From NCBI RefSeq assembly GCF_001514205.1, contig NZ_KQ948769.1, forward strand, positions 27,455 through 91,454: a DNA stretch of 64,000 nt, given 5' to 3'. Position 1 is the stretch's first letter. The number at the start of each line of letters is the position of its first letter. The notes under the pieces were generated by a model. It made no database searches. It saw nothing but the letters and a program-made list of their open reading frames with translations, and had not been told where the DNA came from. This DNA comes from Streptomyces griseoruber (lineage in GTDB: Bacteria > Actinomycetota > Actinomycetes > Streptomycetales > Streptomycetaceae). A program made the translations under genes and the position numbers. Below are positions 49,731 to 57,650 of the stretch, in pieces.

Positions 49731-50981
49731 TTATGCCTTCGTGAGGTCCTCGATCTCCTCCTCGGGCTCCCGGCCCGGGGTGGGAAGGTTGAACCTGGTG
49801 ATCGCGAAGCGGAACACGAAGTAGTAGATCGCGCCGAACACCAGACCGATCGGGATGATCAGCCAGGGCTTGGTGGCCAGGTTCCAGTTCAGGGCGTAGT
49901 CGATGAAGCCCGCCGAGAACGTGAAGCCGGTGTGCACGCCGAGCGCCCAGGTGACCGCCATGGACAGGGCGGTGAGCACCGCGTGGATGGCGTACAGCAG
50001 CGGGGCGATGAACATGAACGAGAACTCGATCGGCTCGGTCACACCGGTCACGAACGAGGTCAGCGCGACCGAGATCATCATGCCCAGCACGGCCTTGCGG
50101 CGCTCCGGGCGGGCGGTGTGGGCGATGGCGAGCGCGGCGGCCGGCAGGCCGAACATCATGATCGGGAAGAAGCCCGACATGAACTGACCGGCGGTCGGGT
50201 CCCCGGCGAAGAAGCGGGTGAGGTCGCCGTGGACGATGTCGCCGGAGGCCTCCTTGAAGTCACCGATCTGGAACCAGGCGACCGAGTTCACGAACTGGTG
50301 CATGCCGACCGGGATCAGCGCGCGGTTGATCAGGCCGAACAGGGCGGCGCCGAAGGCACCGAGGCCGGTGATCCACTCGCCGACGTCCGAGATGCCCTCG
50401 CCGATCGGCTTCCAGACCAGGCCGAAGAAGACACCCATGAGCGTGCCGACGAACGCCATGATGATCGGCACCAGCCGGCGGCCGTTGAAGAAGCCGAGCC
50501 AGTCGACCAGCTTCTTGCGGTGGTACCGCTGCCACAGCACCGCCGAGAGCAGACCCATCAGGATGCCGCCGAGGACACCGGGGTTGTTGTAGGTCGCGGC
50601 TATGTCGGCGCCCGCCTGGACCTTCGCCTCGGTGACCGGGAACGCCTTCAGCACATTGCTGTAGACCAGGAAGCCCACCAGCGCGGCGAGGGCGGTCGAG
50701 CCGTCGGCCTTCTTGGCGAAACCGATGGCGACGCCGATGCAGAACAGCATCGGCAGATTGTCGAAGATGGCGCCGCCGGCCGTGCCGAACACCGCCGTGA
50801 CCTTGTCGGGCAGGTGGAGCTTTTCTTGCACGTCGGCCTGGCCGAGGCGGAGCAGGATACCCGCCGCCGGGAGGACGGCGATGGGGAGCTGAAGGCTGCG
50901 GCCGACCTTCTGCAGGCCCTGGAGCAGGCCGGATCCCCGCTTCTTGGCGGGGGCCGCCGATGGCGCGGTGGCGGTGGTCAT
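49731..50981 (-). CDS. nagE2: PTS N-acetylglucosamine permease EIIC (NagE2 type)
   Basis: A 416-residue EIIC membrane permease that brings in and phosphorylates GlcNAc together with separate EIIB and EIIA proteins. It has about ten helices, the family motif GITEPIE-like GVTEPIEFSFMF, and starts with LLQGLQKVGRSLQLPIAVLPAAGILLRLG. No EIIB or EIIA domain is fused. ATG 50981 has GGAGGAA upstream. The 31-bp palindrome upstream (51000-51030) matches a DasR-responsive element. The NagE2 name is by synteny with S. coelicolor SCO2907 (from memory), where this permease is the main GlcNAc importer. Confidence 0.92.
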   Translation of the reverse strand: MTTATAPSAAPAKKRGSGLLQGLQKVGRSLQLPIAVLPAAGILLRLGQADVQEKLHLPDKVTAVFGTAGGAIFDNLPMLFCIGVAIGFAKKADGSTALAALVGFLVYSNVLKAFPVTEAKVQAGADIAATYNNPGVLGGILMGLLSAVLWQRYHRKKLVDWLGFFNGRRLVPIIMAFVGTLMGVFFGLVWKPIGEGISDVGEWITGLGAFGAALFGLINRALIPVGMHQFVNSVAWFQIGDFKEASGDIVHGDLTRFFAGDPTAGQFMSGFFPIMMFGLPAAALAIAHTARPERRKAVLGMMISVALTSFVTGVTEPIEFSFMFIAPLLYAIHAVLTALSMAVTWALGVHTGFTFSAGFIDYALNWNLATKPWLIIPIGLVFGAIYYFVFRFAITRFNLPTPGREPEEEIEDLTKA

Positions 50982-50999
50982 GGTTCCTCCATCTGGGTG

Positions 51000-51030
51000 A
51001 TGGTCTACACCACTCAGTGGTGTAGACCAT
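51000..51030. promoter_or_regulatory. DasR-responsive element (dre) of nagE2
   Basis: ATGGTCTACACCACT, a central C, and the exact reverse complement form a 31-bp perfect palindrome. Each arm resembles the DasR consensus AGTGGTCTAGACCACT, so two half-overlapping sites may exist. DasR represses GlcNAc uptake genes until GlcN-6-P binds (established in S. coelicolor). Confidence 0.88.
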
Positions 51031-51119
51031 GTTGTAGCAGATGAGGAACGCATAAGGAACCCGCCAGTTCCGGTGACGATCCGGCTACTTTGGGCTATGG
51101 CTTTGAGTCACGCCGTCAA

Positions 51120-52412
51120 CTACGCCTTCGTGACGTCCTCGTGGTCCTCCTCCCGCTCCCGGCCCGGTGTCCTCAGGTCGAAGCGGGTGATGGCGAAACG
51201 GAAGATCACGTAGTAGACCGCCGCGAAACACAGACCGATCGGGACGATCGCCCACGGCTTCGTCGCCAGATTCCAGTTGATGACGTAGTCGATCAGCCCG
51301 GCCGAGAAGCTGAACCCGTCGTGCACCCCGAGCCCCCAGGTCACCGCCATCGACGCCCCCGTCAGCAGCGCGTGCACCGCGTACAGCAACGGCGCCACGA
51401 ACAGGAACGAGTACTCGATCGGCTCCGTGATCCCCGTGACGAACGAGGTCAGCGCGACCGACAGCATCAGCCCGCCGACCTCCTTGCGACGGTCCGGCCG
51501 CGCGCAGTGCGTCATCGCCAGCGCCGCCGCCGGCAGCGCGAACATCATGATCGGGAAGAAGCCCGAGGTGAACTGCCCGGCATCCGGATCCCCCGCCAGG
51601 AACATGTTGATGTCCCCGTGCACCACCGTCCCGTCCGGCGTGGTGTAACTGCCGAACTGGAACCAGATGGGCACGTTCAGGAACTGGTGCAGTCCGATCA
51701 CCAGCAGCGCCCGGTTCGCGATCCCGAACACCCCCGCACCCCATGAACCCAGCCCGTCCAGCCAGTCGCTGAAACTCTCCAGGGCGTCACCGACCGGCGG
51801 CCACACCCACAGGCACAGCGCCGCGAAACCGATCGCCACGAACGACATGACGATCGGTACCAGCCGCCGCCCGTTGAAGAACCCCAGCCAGTCCACCAGC
51901 TTCGTCCGGTGGTAGCGCTGCCAGAAGAACGCCGTCAGCAGCCCCATCACGATCCCGCCGAACACCCCCGGATTCTCGTACGTGAACGCCACGACGGTCT
52001 GGTCCACGGTCGCCTGGCAGCCGATCCCGGCGATCGCCTTCGACCCGCTCGGACAGTCCTCCGGGAACTGCCGCAGCACGTTGTAGTAGACGAGGAACCC
52101 CGCCACCCCCGCCAGCGCCGTCGACCCGTCCGCCTTCCTCGCCATCCCGATCGCGACACCCACACAGAACAGCAGCGGCAGCCCCAGCTCCGGGTTGAGC
52201 AGCGCCCCGCCCGCCCCCGCCATCACCTTCGAGACGTCCGTCCACCCCAGCCCGTCGTCCCCGAACACGTCCGGCTGCCCCAGCCGGGTGAGGATCCCCG
52301 CCGCCGGCAGTACCGCGATCGGCAACTGCAGACTCCGCCCCATCTTCTGCAGCCCCTGGAACGCGCGCCGCCGACGCGCCCGGGCGGCGCTCACCTCACT
52401 GCCGGAACTCAT
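51120..52412 (-). CDS. nagE1: PTS EIIC permease, NagE1 type
   Basis: A 430-residue EIIC paralogue of NagE2, with the same plan (FQGLQKMGRSLQLPIAVLPAAGILTRLG ... GITEPIEYSFLF). It has a longer loop with a cysteine-containing insert (FPEDCPSGSKAIAGIGCQATVDQ, about residues 125-147) that NagE2 lacks. ATG 52412 is the start; the open frame continues upstream without similarity. It is divergent from nagF, and the dre-like site at 52433 is shared. The name follows S. coelicolor SCO2906 by synteny from memory. Confidence 0.9.
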   Translation of the reverse strand: MSSGSEVSAARARRRRAFQGLQKMGRSLQLPIAVLPAAGILTRLGQPDVFGDDGLGWTDVSKVMAGAGGALLNPELGLPLLFCVGVAIGMARKADGSTALAGVAGFLVYYNVLRQFPEDCPSGSKAIAGIGCQATVDQTVVAFTYENPGVFGGIVMGLLTAFFWQRYHRTKLVDWLGFFNGRRLVPIVMSFVAIGFAALCLWVWPPVGDALESFSDWLDGLGSWGAGVFGIANRALLVIGLHQFLNVPIWFQFGSYTTPDGTVVHGDINMFLAGDPDAGQFTSGFFPIMMFALPAAALAMTHCARPDRRKEVGGLMLSVALTSFVTGITEPIEYSFLFVAPLLYAVHALLTGASMAVTWGLGVHDGFSFSAGLIDYVINWNLATKPWAIVPIGLCFAAVYYVIFRFAITRFDLRTPGREREEDHEDVTKA

Positions 52413-52432
52413 GGGTTGGCGACCGCCTGTCC

Positions 52433-52450
52433 TGTGGTGTAGACCAGTTA
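52433..52450. promoter_or_regulatory. DasR-like operator between nagE1 and nagF
   Basis: TGTGGTGTAGACCAGTTA matches the DasR-type element at most positions and lies in the divergent promoter region of nagE1 and nagF. It is less symmetrical than the nagE2 site. Confidence 0.8.
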
Positions 52451-52539
52451 CCGACGATTGGGTTGCTGTGACGTCAGCTTTCGGTACGCACGACACAATC
52501 GCTCGCGAAGCTGGGCCAACTGTGCGTGAGGAGACCGAC

Positions 52540-52773
52540 ATGGCCACCAAGGCAGAGAAGATCGTCGCCGGACTCGGCGGCATCGACAACATCGAGGAGA
52601 TCGAGGGCTGCATCACCCGCCTGCGGACCGAGGTCTCCGACCCCGCCCTCGTCGACGACGCCGCCCTCAAGGCCGCCGGCGCCCACGGCGTCGTCAGGAT
52701 GGGCACCGCCATCCAGGTCGTCATCGGCACCGACGCCGACCCGATCGCCGCGGAGATCGAAGACATGATGTGA
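52540..52773 (+). CDS. nagF: PTS EIIB component for GlcNAc (NagF)
   Basis: A 77-residue EIIB protein of the Glc family. The phosphorylated cysteine is Cys24 in EIEGCITRLRTEV. It accepts phosphate from an EIIA (encoded elsewhere) and passes it to the sugar in NagE2/NagE1. ATG 52540 has a GAGGAG seven bases upstream. It is divergent from nagE1 across the dre site and is probably co-regulated. A hairpin follows 8 bases after its stop. Confidence 0.93.
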   Translation: MATKAEKIVAGLGGIDNIEEIEGCITRLRTEVSDPALVDDAALKAAGAHGVVRMGTAIQVVIGTDADPIAAEIEDMM

Positions 52774-52781
52774 GCCGTCCC

Positions 52782-52820
52782 GGGAAGGGGCCTCCCCTCT
52801 GTGCGGGACAGCCCCTTCCC
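52782..52820 (+). terminator. Hairpin after nagF
   Basis: GGGAAGGGGC and GCCCCTTCCC pair (10 bp, 19-base loop) between nagF and rph. Confidence 0.55.
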
Positions 52821-52843
52821 CGGCTACGGCTAGGCTCGGCGCC

Positions 52844-53581
<738 letters not shown>

Positions 53582-53595
53582 AAGGCAGACCAAGA

Positions 53596-53629
53596 GGGGT
53601 GCTGCTCGGGGGCAACCCCGCAGCGCCCC
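53596..53629 (+). terminator. Hairpin after rph
   Basis: GGGGTGCTGC pairs with GCAGCGCCCC (10 bp with one G-U pair, 14-base loop), 15 bases behind the rph stop. Possible terminator or attenuator before the lipoprotein gene. Confidence 0.5.
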
Positions 53630-53671
53630 CTGGCGTCTTCGGCATTACCACCAACGGGGAGGAACACAGAA

Positions 53672-54091
53672 ATGGCCATGTCCGCGAGCCGCCGACACCG
53701 GGGCCGAGGCCGCCGTACCGCCATCGCCGCGAGTGCCGCGGCCGTCGCCCTCACCCTGGGCTTCACGGTGACCGGCTGCGACGCCGTCAACAAGGCCCTG
53801 GACTGCGTCCAGACCGCCGACGCCATCGCCGACAGCGTCACCGACCTCCAGCAGGCCGTGGAGAACGCCTCGAACGACCCGACCCAGATCGACTCCTCGC
53901 TCACCTCCATCGAGAACGACCTCGACCAGATCGGCGACAAGACGGACAACACCGACGTCAACAAGGCGGTCGACGACCTGAGCACGGCCGTGAAGAACGT
54001 CCGTACGGCGGTGGACAACGGCGACGCCACCCCCGACCTCAGCCCGGTCACCGACGCGGCGGGCGAACTGACCAAGGTCTGCACACCGTGA
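53672..54091 (+). CDS. Putative lipoprotein with helical repeat
   Basis: A 139-residue exported protein. A basic N-terminus and hydrophobic segment (AIAASAAAVALTLGFTVTGC) end in a lipobox cysteine at about residue 36. The mature part is helical and Asp/Thr/Ala rich, with Thr/Asp-Asn repeats such as SSLTSIENDLDQIGDKTDNTDVNKAVDDLSTAVKNV, predicted to be a coiled bundle. ATG 53672 has GGGGAGG upstream; ATG 53678 is an alternative. It lies between rph and rdgB; no link to nucleotide metabolism is evident. Confidence 0.83.
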   Translation: MAMSASRRHRGRGRRTAIAASAAAVALTLGFTVTGCDAVNKALDCVQTADAIADSVTDLQQAVENASNDPTQIDSSLTSIENDLDQIGDKTDNTDVNKAVDDLSTAVKNVRTAVDNGDATPDLSPVTDAAGELTKVCTP

Positions 54092-54125
54092 CGGACGAGG
54101 GACGCCGGTCGGGATACTGGGGGGC

Positions 54126-54728
54126 ATGACCCGCCTGATCCTCGCCACCCGCAACGCCGGAAAGATCACCGAACTCAGGTCGATCCTCGCCGACGCAGGT
54201 CTGCCGCACGACCTCGTCGGCGCGGACGCCTACCCGGAGATCCCCGACGTCAAGGAAACCGGAGTGACGTTCGCCGAGAACGCCCTCCTCAAGGCCCATG
54301 CCCTCGCCCGGGCCACCGGCCTCCCGGCCGTCGCCGACGACTCCGGCCTCTGCGTGGACGTCCTGAACGGCGCCCCGGGCATCTTCTCCGCCCGCTGGTC
54401 CGGCGCCCACGGCGACGACCGGGCCAACCTGGAGCTGCTGCTCGCCCAGCTCTCCGACATCGCGGACGAACACCGGGGCGCCCACTTCGCCTGCGCGGCG
54501 GCGCTCGCGCTGCCGGACGGCACGGAGAGGGTGGTCGAGGGCCGCCTGAGGGGCGTACTGCGCCACACCCCCACCGGCACGAACGGCTTCGGCTACGACC
54601 CGATCCTCCAGCCGGACGGCGAGTCGCGCACCTGCGCGGAGCTGTCGGCGGCGGAGAAGAACGCGATCAGCCACCGGGGGAAGGCGTTCCGGGGGCTGGT
54701 GCCGGTGGTTCGGGAACTGCTGGGCTGA
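54126..54728 (+). CDS. rdgB: Non-canonical purine NTP pyrophosphatase RdgB/HAM1
   Basis: A 200-residue house-cleaning enzyme that hydrolyses dITP, ITP and XTP to monophosphates. It starts TRLILATRNAGKITELRSIL and contains ETGVTFAENALLKAHA, ADDSGLCVDVLNGAPGIFSARWSG and GFGYDPIL, all part of the active site. ATG 54126 gives the usual length. It lies 34 bases behind the lipoprotein gene. A strong terminator follows 9 bases after its stop. Confidence 0.96.
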   Translation: MTRLILATRNAGKITELRSILADAGLPHDLVGADAYPEIPDVKETGVTFAENALLKAHALARATGLPAVADDSGLCVDVLNGAPGIFSARWSGAHGDDRANLELLLAQLSDIADEHRGAHFACAAALALPDGTERVVEGRLRGVLRHTPTGTNGFGYDPILQPDGESRTCAELSAAEKNAISHRGKAFRGLVPVVRELLG

Positions 54729-54737
54729 CTTAAGGAT

Positions 54738-54774
54738 CAAGCCCCGCACCTTTGAACCGAAGGTGCGGGGCTTG
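54738..54774. terminator. Terminator after rdgB and tRNA-Leu
   Basis: A perfect 15-bp stem (54738-54752 with 54760-54774) with a 7-base loop, followed by CTTTTC. On the reverse strand it lies 10 bases beyond the tRNA 3' end, so it can serve both. Confidence 0.9.
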
Positions 54775-54783
54775 CTTTTCCTG

Positions 54784-54859
54784 TGGGCCCGGTGGGACTC
54801 GAACCCACGACACACCGGACCTAAACCGGCGCCCTCTTGGCCAGCTGGGGTACGGGCCC
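54784..54859 (-). tRNA. tRNA-Leu (anticodon UAG) with class-I-sized variable loop
   Basis: On the reverse strand a 76-base cloverleaf: acceptor GGGCCCG/CGGGCCC, discriminator A, T arm GTGGG-TTCGAGT-CCCAC. The anticodon stem GCCGG/CCGGT holds the loop TTTAGGT, giving UAG at 34-36 and G37. The D arm has only three good pairs and an AGA as in leucine tRNAs. The variable region is just five bases (GTGTC), whereas leucine tRNAs are normally class II with a long arm. The CCA end is not encoded. It lies 15 bases beyond the stop of an HNH gene on the same strand. Confidence 0.85.
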
Positions 54860-54874
54860 GCAGCGCTGCCTACT

Positions 54875-55372
54875 CTACTGGGCGCTGCGGGCCGTTTGCT
54901 GTCGCCTGCCTCCTCGGCACCAGGTGCTTGTGACCGCATGGCAGTTGGGGCACAACAACCGCAGGTTCTCCCGCCGGTCGTCGCTCCAGTCCCCGTTGAT
55001 GTGGTCGACCTCCAGGGTCATGGGCTTGCCGAGCCACTCGGGGCCGACGCCGCAGTCGGCGCATGCCTCGGGTACGCCGACCTCACACAGTGCACGGCGC
55101 AGCAATCGCGTTTTCGTACGGCGTTTGCCGTCGTGCTGGACCAGAATTTCCTCGGAGTGCTTGGCAGGGACGGGGCCCTGCTTGCCCCGCCGATGGGCCT
55201 GCCCCAAAAAGTGCGCCGTCGTCAATTGCTCCTCGGCGATCCACTCGCGCAACTTCTGCCGCTGGGCGACGTTGCTGGGGCGGCTTAGGCGACGCAACAC
55301 TTCTGAGAGTGAAACCGACTCGGCCACGGCGGTCTGCAACTCGTCGGGGGTGGGCCGGGTACCCTGCACCAC
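54875..55372 (-). CDS. HNH endonuclease, downstream copy
   Basis: A 165-residue HNH nuclease. An N-terminal helix-turn-helix-like unit (SLSEVLRRLSRPSNVAQRQKLREWI...TTAHFLGQ) precedes the nuclease part, with zinc cysteines in ACADCGVG and LLCPNCHAV and the HNH core MTLEVDHINGDWSDDRRENLRLLCPNC, complete with DH, N and H. The start is GTG 55372 (or 55369), four bases behind the stop of its paralogue. GC content falls to about 62% in parts of the gene, below the surroundings. It is followed at 15 bases by the tRNA-Leu gene on the same strand. Confidence 0.87.
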   Translation of the reverse strand: MVQGTRPTPDELQTAVAESVSLSEVLRRLSRPSNVAQRQKLREWIAEEQLTTAHFLGQAHRRGKQGPVPAKHSEEILVQHDGKRRTKTRLLRRALCEVGVPEACADCGVGPEWLGKPMTLEVDHINGDWSDDRRENLRLLCPNCHAVTSTWCRGGRRQQTARSAQ

Positions 55373-55376
55373 TTGC

Positions 55377-56030
55377 TCACTGGGCCCTGCCTTGCTGGCG
55401 CCCCTTGCCGCGGCCCCGGTCATTGTCCGTCGTCGAGTGACAGTTGGGGCACAGGAACCGCAGGTTCTCGATGCGGTTGTCGCGCCAGTTGCCATCGACG
55501 TGGTCGACCTCCAGTGGTAGCGGATGTCCTCGCCAGACGTTTCCGATCCCGCAGAGGCCGCACTGCTCAGACATGCCCGAGGCCGTCATGGCCCACCTCA
55601 GGCGGTCGCTCGGAACGCGTCTGGCCTGCCCGTCCGGCTGCTGGACGAGAAGTGCCTCGGGTGTCCGGGGCCTCCACGGTTTGCCGCGCCGCGTCTGTCC
55701 CTGGAAGTGCGACGTGTCGATCCCGTACGCCTTGATCCGGCGGCTGATGTGCATGTGGTGACCGCCGACCACCTCCAGCTCGAGATGCCGCAGTACCTCG
55801 CACATGTTCGTCGACGCCGCCACCGCCGACTCGAGGATCTCCCTCGTCCACTTCACCCCCTCCCGTTCGAAGTGGGAGATGTCCACCCCCAGCCGCTTCA
55901 TCCGCCCCCGGAGGCAGCCCCGCATCGAGCTCCCCGGCTCCACCCCCAGCCGCTCCAGCGCCTCCGACAGCGTCCGAGCCCCCCGAGCCGCCTCCTCCAG
56001 CCGCTCCCTGCCGTACGCACTCGCGCCCAT
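55377..56030 (-). CDS. HNH endonuclease, upstream copy with two DNA-binding units
   Basis: A 217-residue paralogue of the next HNH gene. Two N-terminal repeats are visible: TLSEALERLGVEPG...RMKRLGVDISHFERE and NMCEVLRHLELEV...RIKAYGIDTSHFQGQTRRGK. They fit a duplicated DNA-binding helix module ending in a (G)(V/I)D(I/T)SHF signature. The HNH core follows: QCGLCGIG ... LPLEVDHVDGNWRDNRIENLRFLCPNCH. All catalytic residues are present. ATG 56030 is the start. It is probably the first gene of the HNH-HNH-tRNA unit. GC content is lowered as in its partner. Confidence 0.87.
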   Translation of the reverse strand: MGASAYGRERLEEAARGARTLSEALERLGVEPGSSMRGCLRGRMKRLGVDISHFEREGVKWTREILESAVAASTNMCEVLRHLELEVVGGHHMHISRRIKAYGIDTSHFQGQTRRGKPWRPRTPEALLVQQPDGQARRVPSDRLRWAMTASGMSEQCGLCGIGNVWRGHPLPLEVDHVDGNWRDNRIENLRFLCPNCHSTTDNDRGRGKGRQQGRAQ

Positions 56031-56117
56031 CGAATCCCCCTCCGTCTCCGACCATCCGTTCGTGGTCTCGCACGGAGTAACGAACCGCTTATCGGACAGT
56101 CACGCCCGAAACGTAAA

Positions 56118-56152
56118 GCGGCCTGGGCCGGGGTCATCCCGGCGCAGGCCGC
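56118..56152 (-). terminator. Terminator of the bcp gene
   Basis: GCGGCCTG/CAGGCCGC with an inner GCCGGG/CCCGGC stem and a four- to five-base loop, 13 bases beyond the bcp stop on the reverse strand. Confidence 0.75.
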
Positions 56153-56164
56153 CGAAGCGGGGTC

Positions 56165-56632
56165 TCAGATCCCCAAGTCCTTGATGATCTTGGCCACGTG
56201 GCCCGTCGCGCGGACGTTGTAGAAGGCGTGCGCGACCTTGCCCTCTTCGTCCACCACGACGGTGGAGCGAATGACGCCCATGTACGTCTTGCCGTAGTTC
56301 TTCTTCTCGCCGAAGGCCCCGTACGCGTCGAGGGCGGCCTTTTCGGGGTCGGCCAGGAGGGTGACCTTCAGGGACTCCTTCTCGCGGAACCTGCCGAGCT
56401 TCTCGGGGCTGTCCGGGGAGATGCCGATGACGTCGTAGCCGGCGTCGGCCAGGAGGTCGAGGTTGTCGGTGAAGTCGCAGGCCTGCTTGGTGCAGCCGGG
56501 GGTCAGGGCCGCCGGGTAGAAGTACACGATGACCTTGCGGCCCTTGTGGTCCGACAGGGACACCTCGTTGCCGTCGGCGTCGGGGAGGGTGAAGGCGGGG
56601 GCCACGTCGCCGGGCTGGAGTCGCTCGCTCAT
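56165..56632 (-). CDS. bcp: Thiol peroxidase Bcp (peroxiredoxin Q type)
   Basis: A 155-residue thioredoxin-fold peroxiredoxin that reduces peroxides. The peroxidatic cysteine is Cys47 in LTPGCTKQACDF, with the resolving Cys52 five residues on, the PrxQ pattern. VSLSDHKGRKVIVYFYP and the C-terminal YGVIRSTVV-like MGVIRSTVVVDEEGKV fit. ATG 56632 is chosen; the longer open frame lacks similarity. It is divergent from the DUF3618 gene. Confidence 0.96.
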   Translation of the reverse strand: MSERLQPGDVAPAFTLPDADGNEVSLSDHKGRKVIVYFYPAALTPGCTKQACDFTDNLDLLADAGYDVIGISPDSPEKLGRFREKESLKVTLLADPEKAALDAYGAFGEKKNYGKTYMGVIRSTVVVDEEGKVAHAFYNVRATGHVAKIIKDLGI

Positions 56633-56740
56633 CGGTCCAGCGTAACCGGGGGTCCTGACAGTGCGGTCGCGGGCAGAGCTGACAGACTGTCCAGAACAGG
56701 TATCGGCAACAACGTATCGGCTGACTTCGGAGGCCTCACC

Positions 56741-57070
56741 GTGGCGGACACGTCGGACACCAGAACCCCGGCGCAGATCGAGGCGGACATCAGGGCCCGC
56801 CGTGCGAAGCTGGCCGAGACACTGGACGAGATCGGGGTGCGGGTGCACCCGAAGACCATCGTCGGAGACGCCAAGGCCAAGGTCGTCGCCAACGTGGACC
56901 ACACCCTCGGCAAGGCCTACGTCCAGGTCAACCGGGTCGTGACGGACGTCAGGGCGCAGTTCGTGGACGAGGACGGCGCACCGCGTCTGGAGCGGGTCGT
57001 GCCGGTGGCGCTCGTCGCGGTGGGCGTGGTCGGGCTGCTCGTCCTGAGCGGTCGGCGACGTAAGGCGTGA
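56741..57070 (+). CDS. DUF3618 membrane-anchored protein
   Basis: A 109-residue actinobacterial protein: a charged helix TPAQIEADIRARRAKLAETLDEIGVRVHPKTI typical of DUF3618, a helical middle, and one C-terminal membrane segment (RVVPVALVAVGVVGLLVLSG) before a basic tail. Start GTG 56741 with GGAGG upstream. It is probably attached to the inner face of the membrane. Function unknown. The GroES-like gene is 50 bases downstream. Confidence 0.88.
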   Translation: MADTSDTRTPAQIEADIRARRAKLAETLDEIGVRVHPKTIVGDAKAKVVANVDHTLGKAYVQVNRVVTDVRAQFVDEDGAPRLERVVPVALVAVGVVGLLVLSGRRRKA

Positions 57071-57120
57071 GGAGCCACCCGGTAGCCCTCCCGTACGGCG
57101 AAGGCAGGTAGGTTCGAGGC

Positions 57121-57480
57121 GTGAGCGGTAACAGAAGCGACCACAGCGGTCCGCAGCACGACAAGCTTCCCATCCGGATGCTCCACGACCGGGTCCTCGT
57201 ACGGCAGGACACCAGCGAGGGCGAGCGGCGTTCCGGCGGCGGGATCCTGATCCCCGCGACGGCGGCGGTGGGCCGGCGTCTGGCGTGGGCGGAGGTCGTC
57301 GCGGTGGGGCAGAACGTACGGACCGTGGAGCCGGGCGACCGGGTCCTGTACGACCCGGAGGACCGGGCCGAGGTCGAGGTGCGGGGCGTGGCCTATGTGC
57401 TGATGCGCGAGCGCGACCTGCACGCGGTGGCCGCGGACCGGTTCGAGGGCTCGGAGGACACGACCGGCCTGTACCTCTGA
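57121..57480 (+). CDS. GroES-like (Cpn10 family) protein
   Basis: A 119-residue protein with the Cpn10 barrel: KLPIRMLHDRVLVRQDTSEGERRSGGGILIPATAAVGRRLAWAEVVAVG, then VEPGDRVLYDPED. It is more divergent than true GroES: no GroEL gene is adjacent, and it has 20 extra residues at the N-terminus and a long C-terminus. It is probably an additional co-chaperonin or a GroES-derived protein with another role. GTG 57121 is the start. Confidence 0.87.
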   Translation: MSGNRSDHSGPQHDKLPIRMLHDRVLVRQDTSEGERRSGGGILIPATAAVGRRLAWAEVVAVGQNVRTVEPGDRVLYDPEDRAEVEVRGVAYVLMRERDLHAVAADRFEGSEDTTGLYL

Positions 57481-57506
57481 GTCAGTCACCTCTGAATCAG
57501 TAGCCG

Positions 57507-57541
57507 AAAGGGGCTGGTGACCATCGTCACCGGCCCCTTTT
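57507..57541 (+). terminator. Terminator after the GroES-like gene
   Basis: AAAGGGGCTGGTGAC pairs with GTCACCGGCCCCTTT (15 bp with one G-U pair, CATC loop) and is followed by TTG. A classic rho-independent form. Confidence 0.9.
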
Positions 57542-57568
57542 GCCGTTCCTTTGCTAGCTTTGAAGGCG

Positions 57569-57611
57569 CCCGACGAGACGCGCCGTACCGGGATGGACGC
57601 AAAGACGACGC
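57569..57611 (+). ncRNA. Guanidine-III (ykkC-III) riboswitch
   Basis: The segment reads CCC-GACGAG-ACGCGCCGTACC-GGGATGGACGC-AAAGACGACGC, which aligns along its whole length with the guanidine-III aptamer known from Thermobifida fusca (GACGAG, GCGCCGTACC, GGAC, AAGACG-CGC blocks). The GGCGC/GCGCC hairpin and the downstream pseudoknot partner are present. It lies 39 bases upstream of the SugE/Gdx gene, the standard place for a guanidinium sensor. It should allow expression when guanidinium is bound, by exposing the ribosome-binding site. Confidence 0.85.
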
Positions 57612-57650
57612 ACCCGTGAAGACAGAACGCTCGCGTCTCGGAGGTGCCCC

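Noticed and set aside
54730..54783. Integration scar (att site duplicate) at the 3' end of tRNA-Leu
   Set aside because: The 3' side holds only the rdgB terminator; I found no integrase gene and no second copy of the tRNA end in the window.
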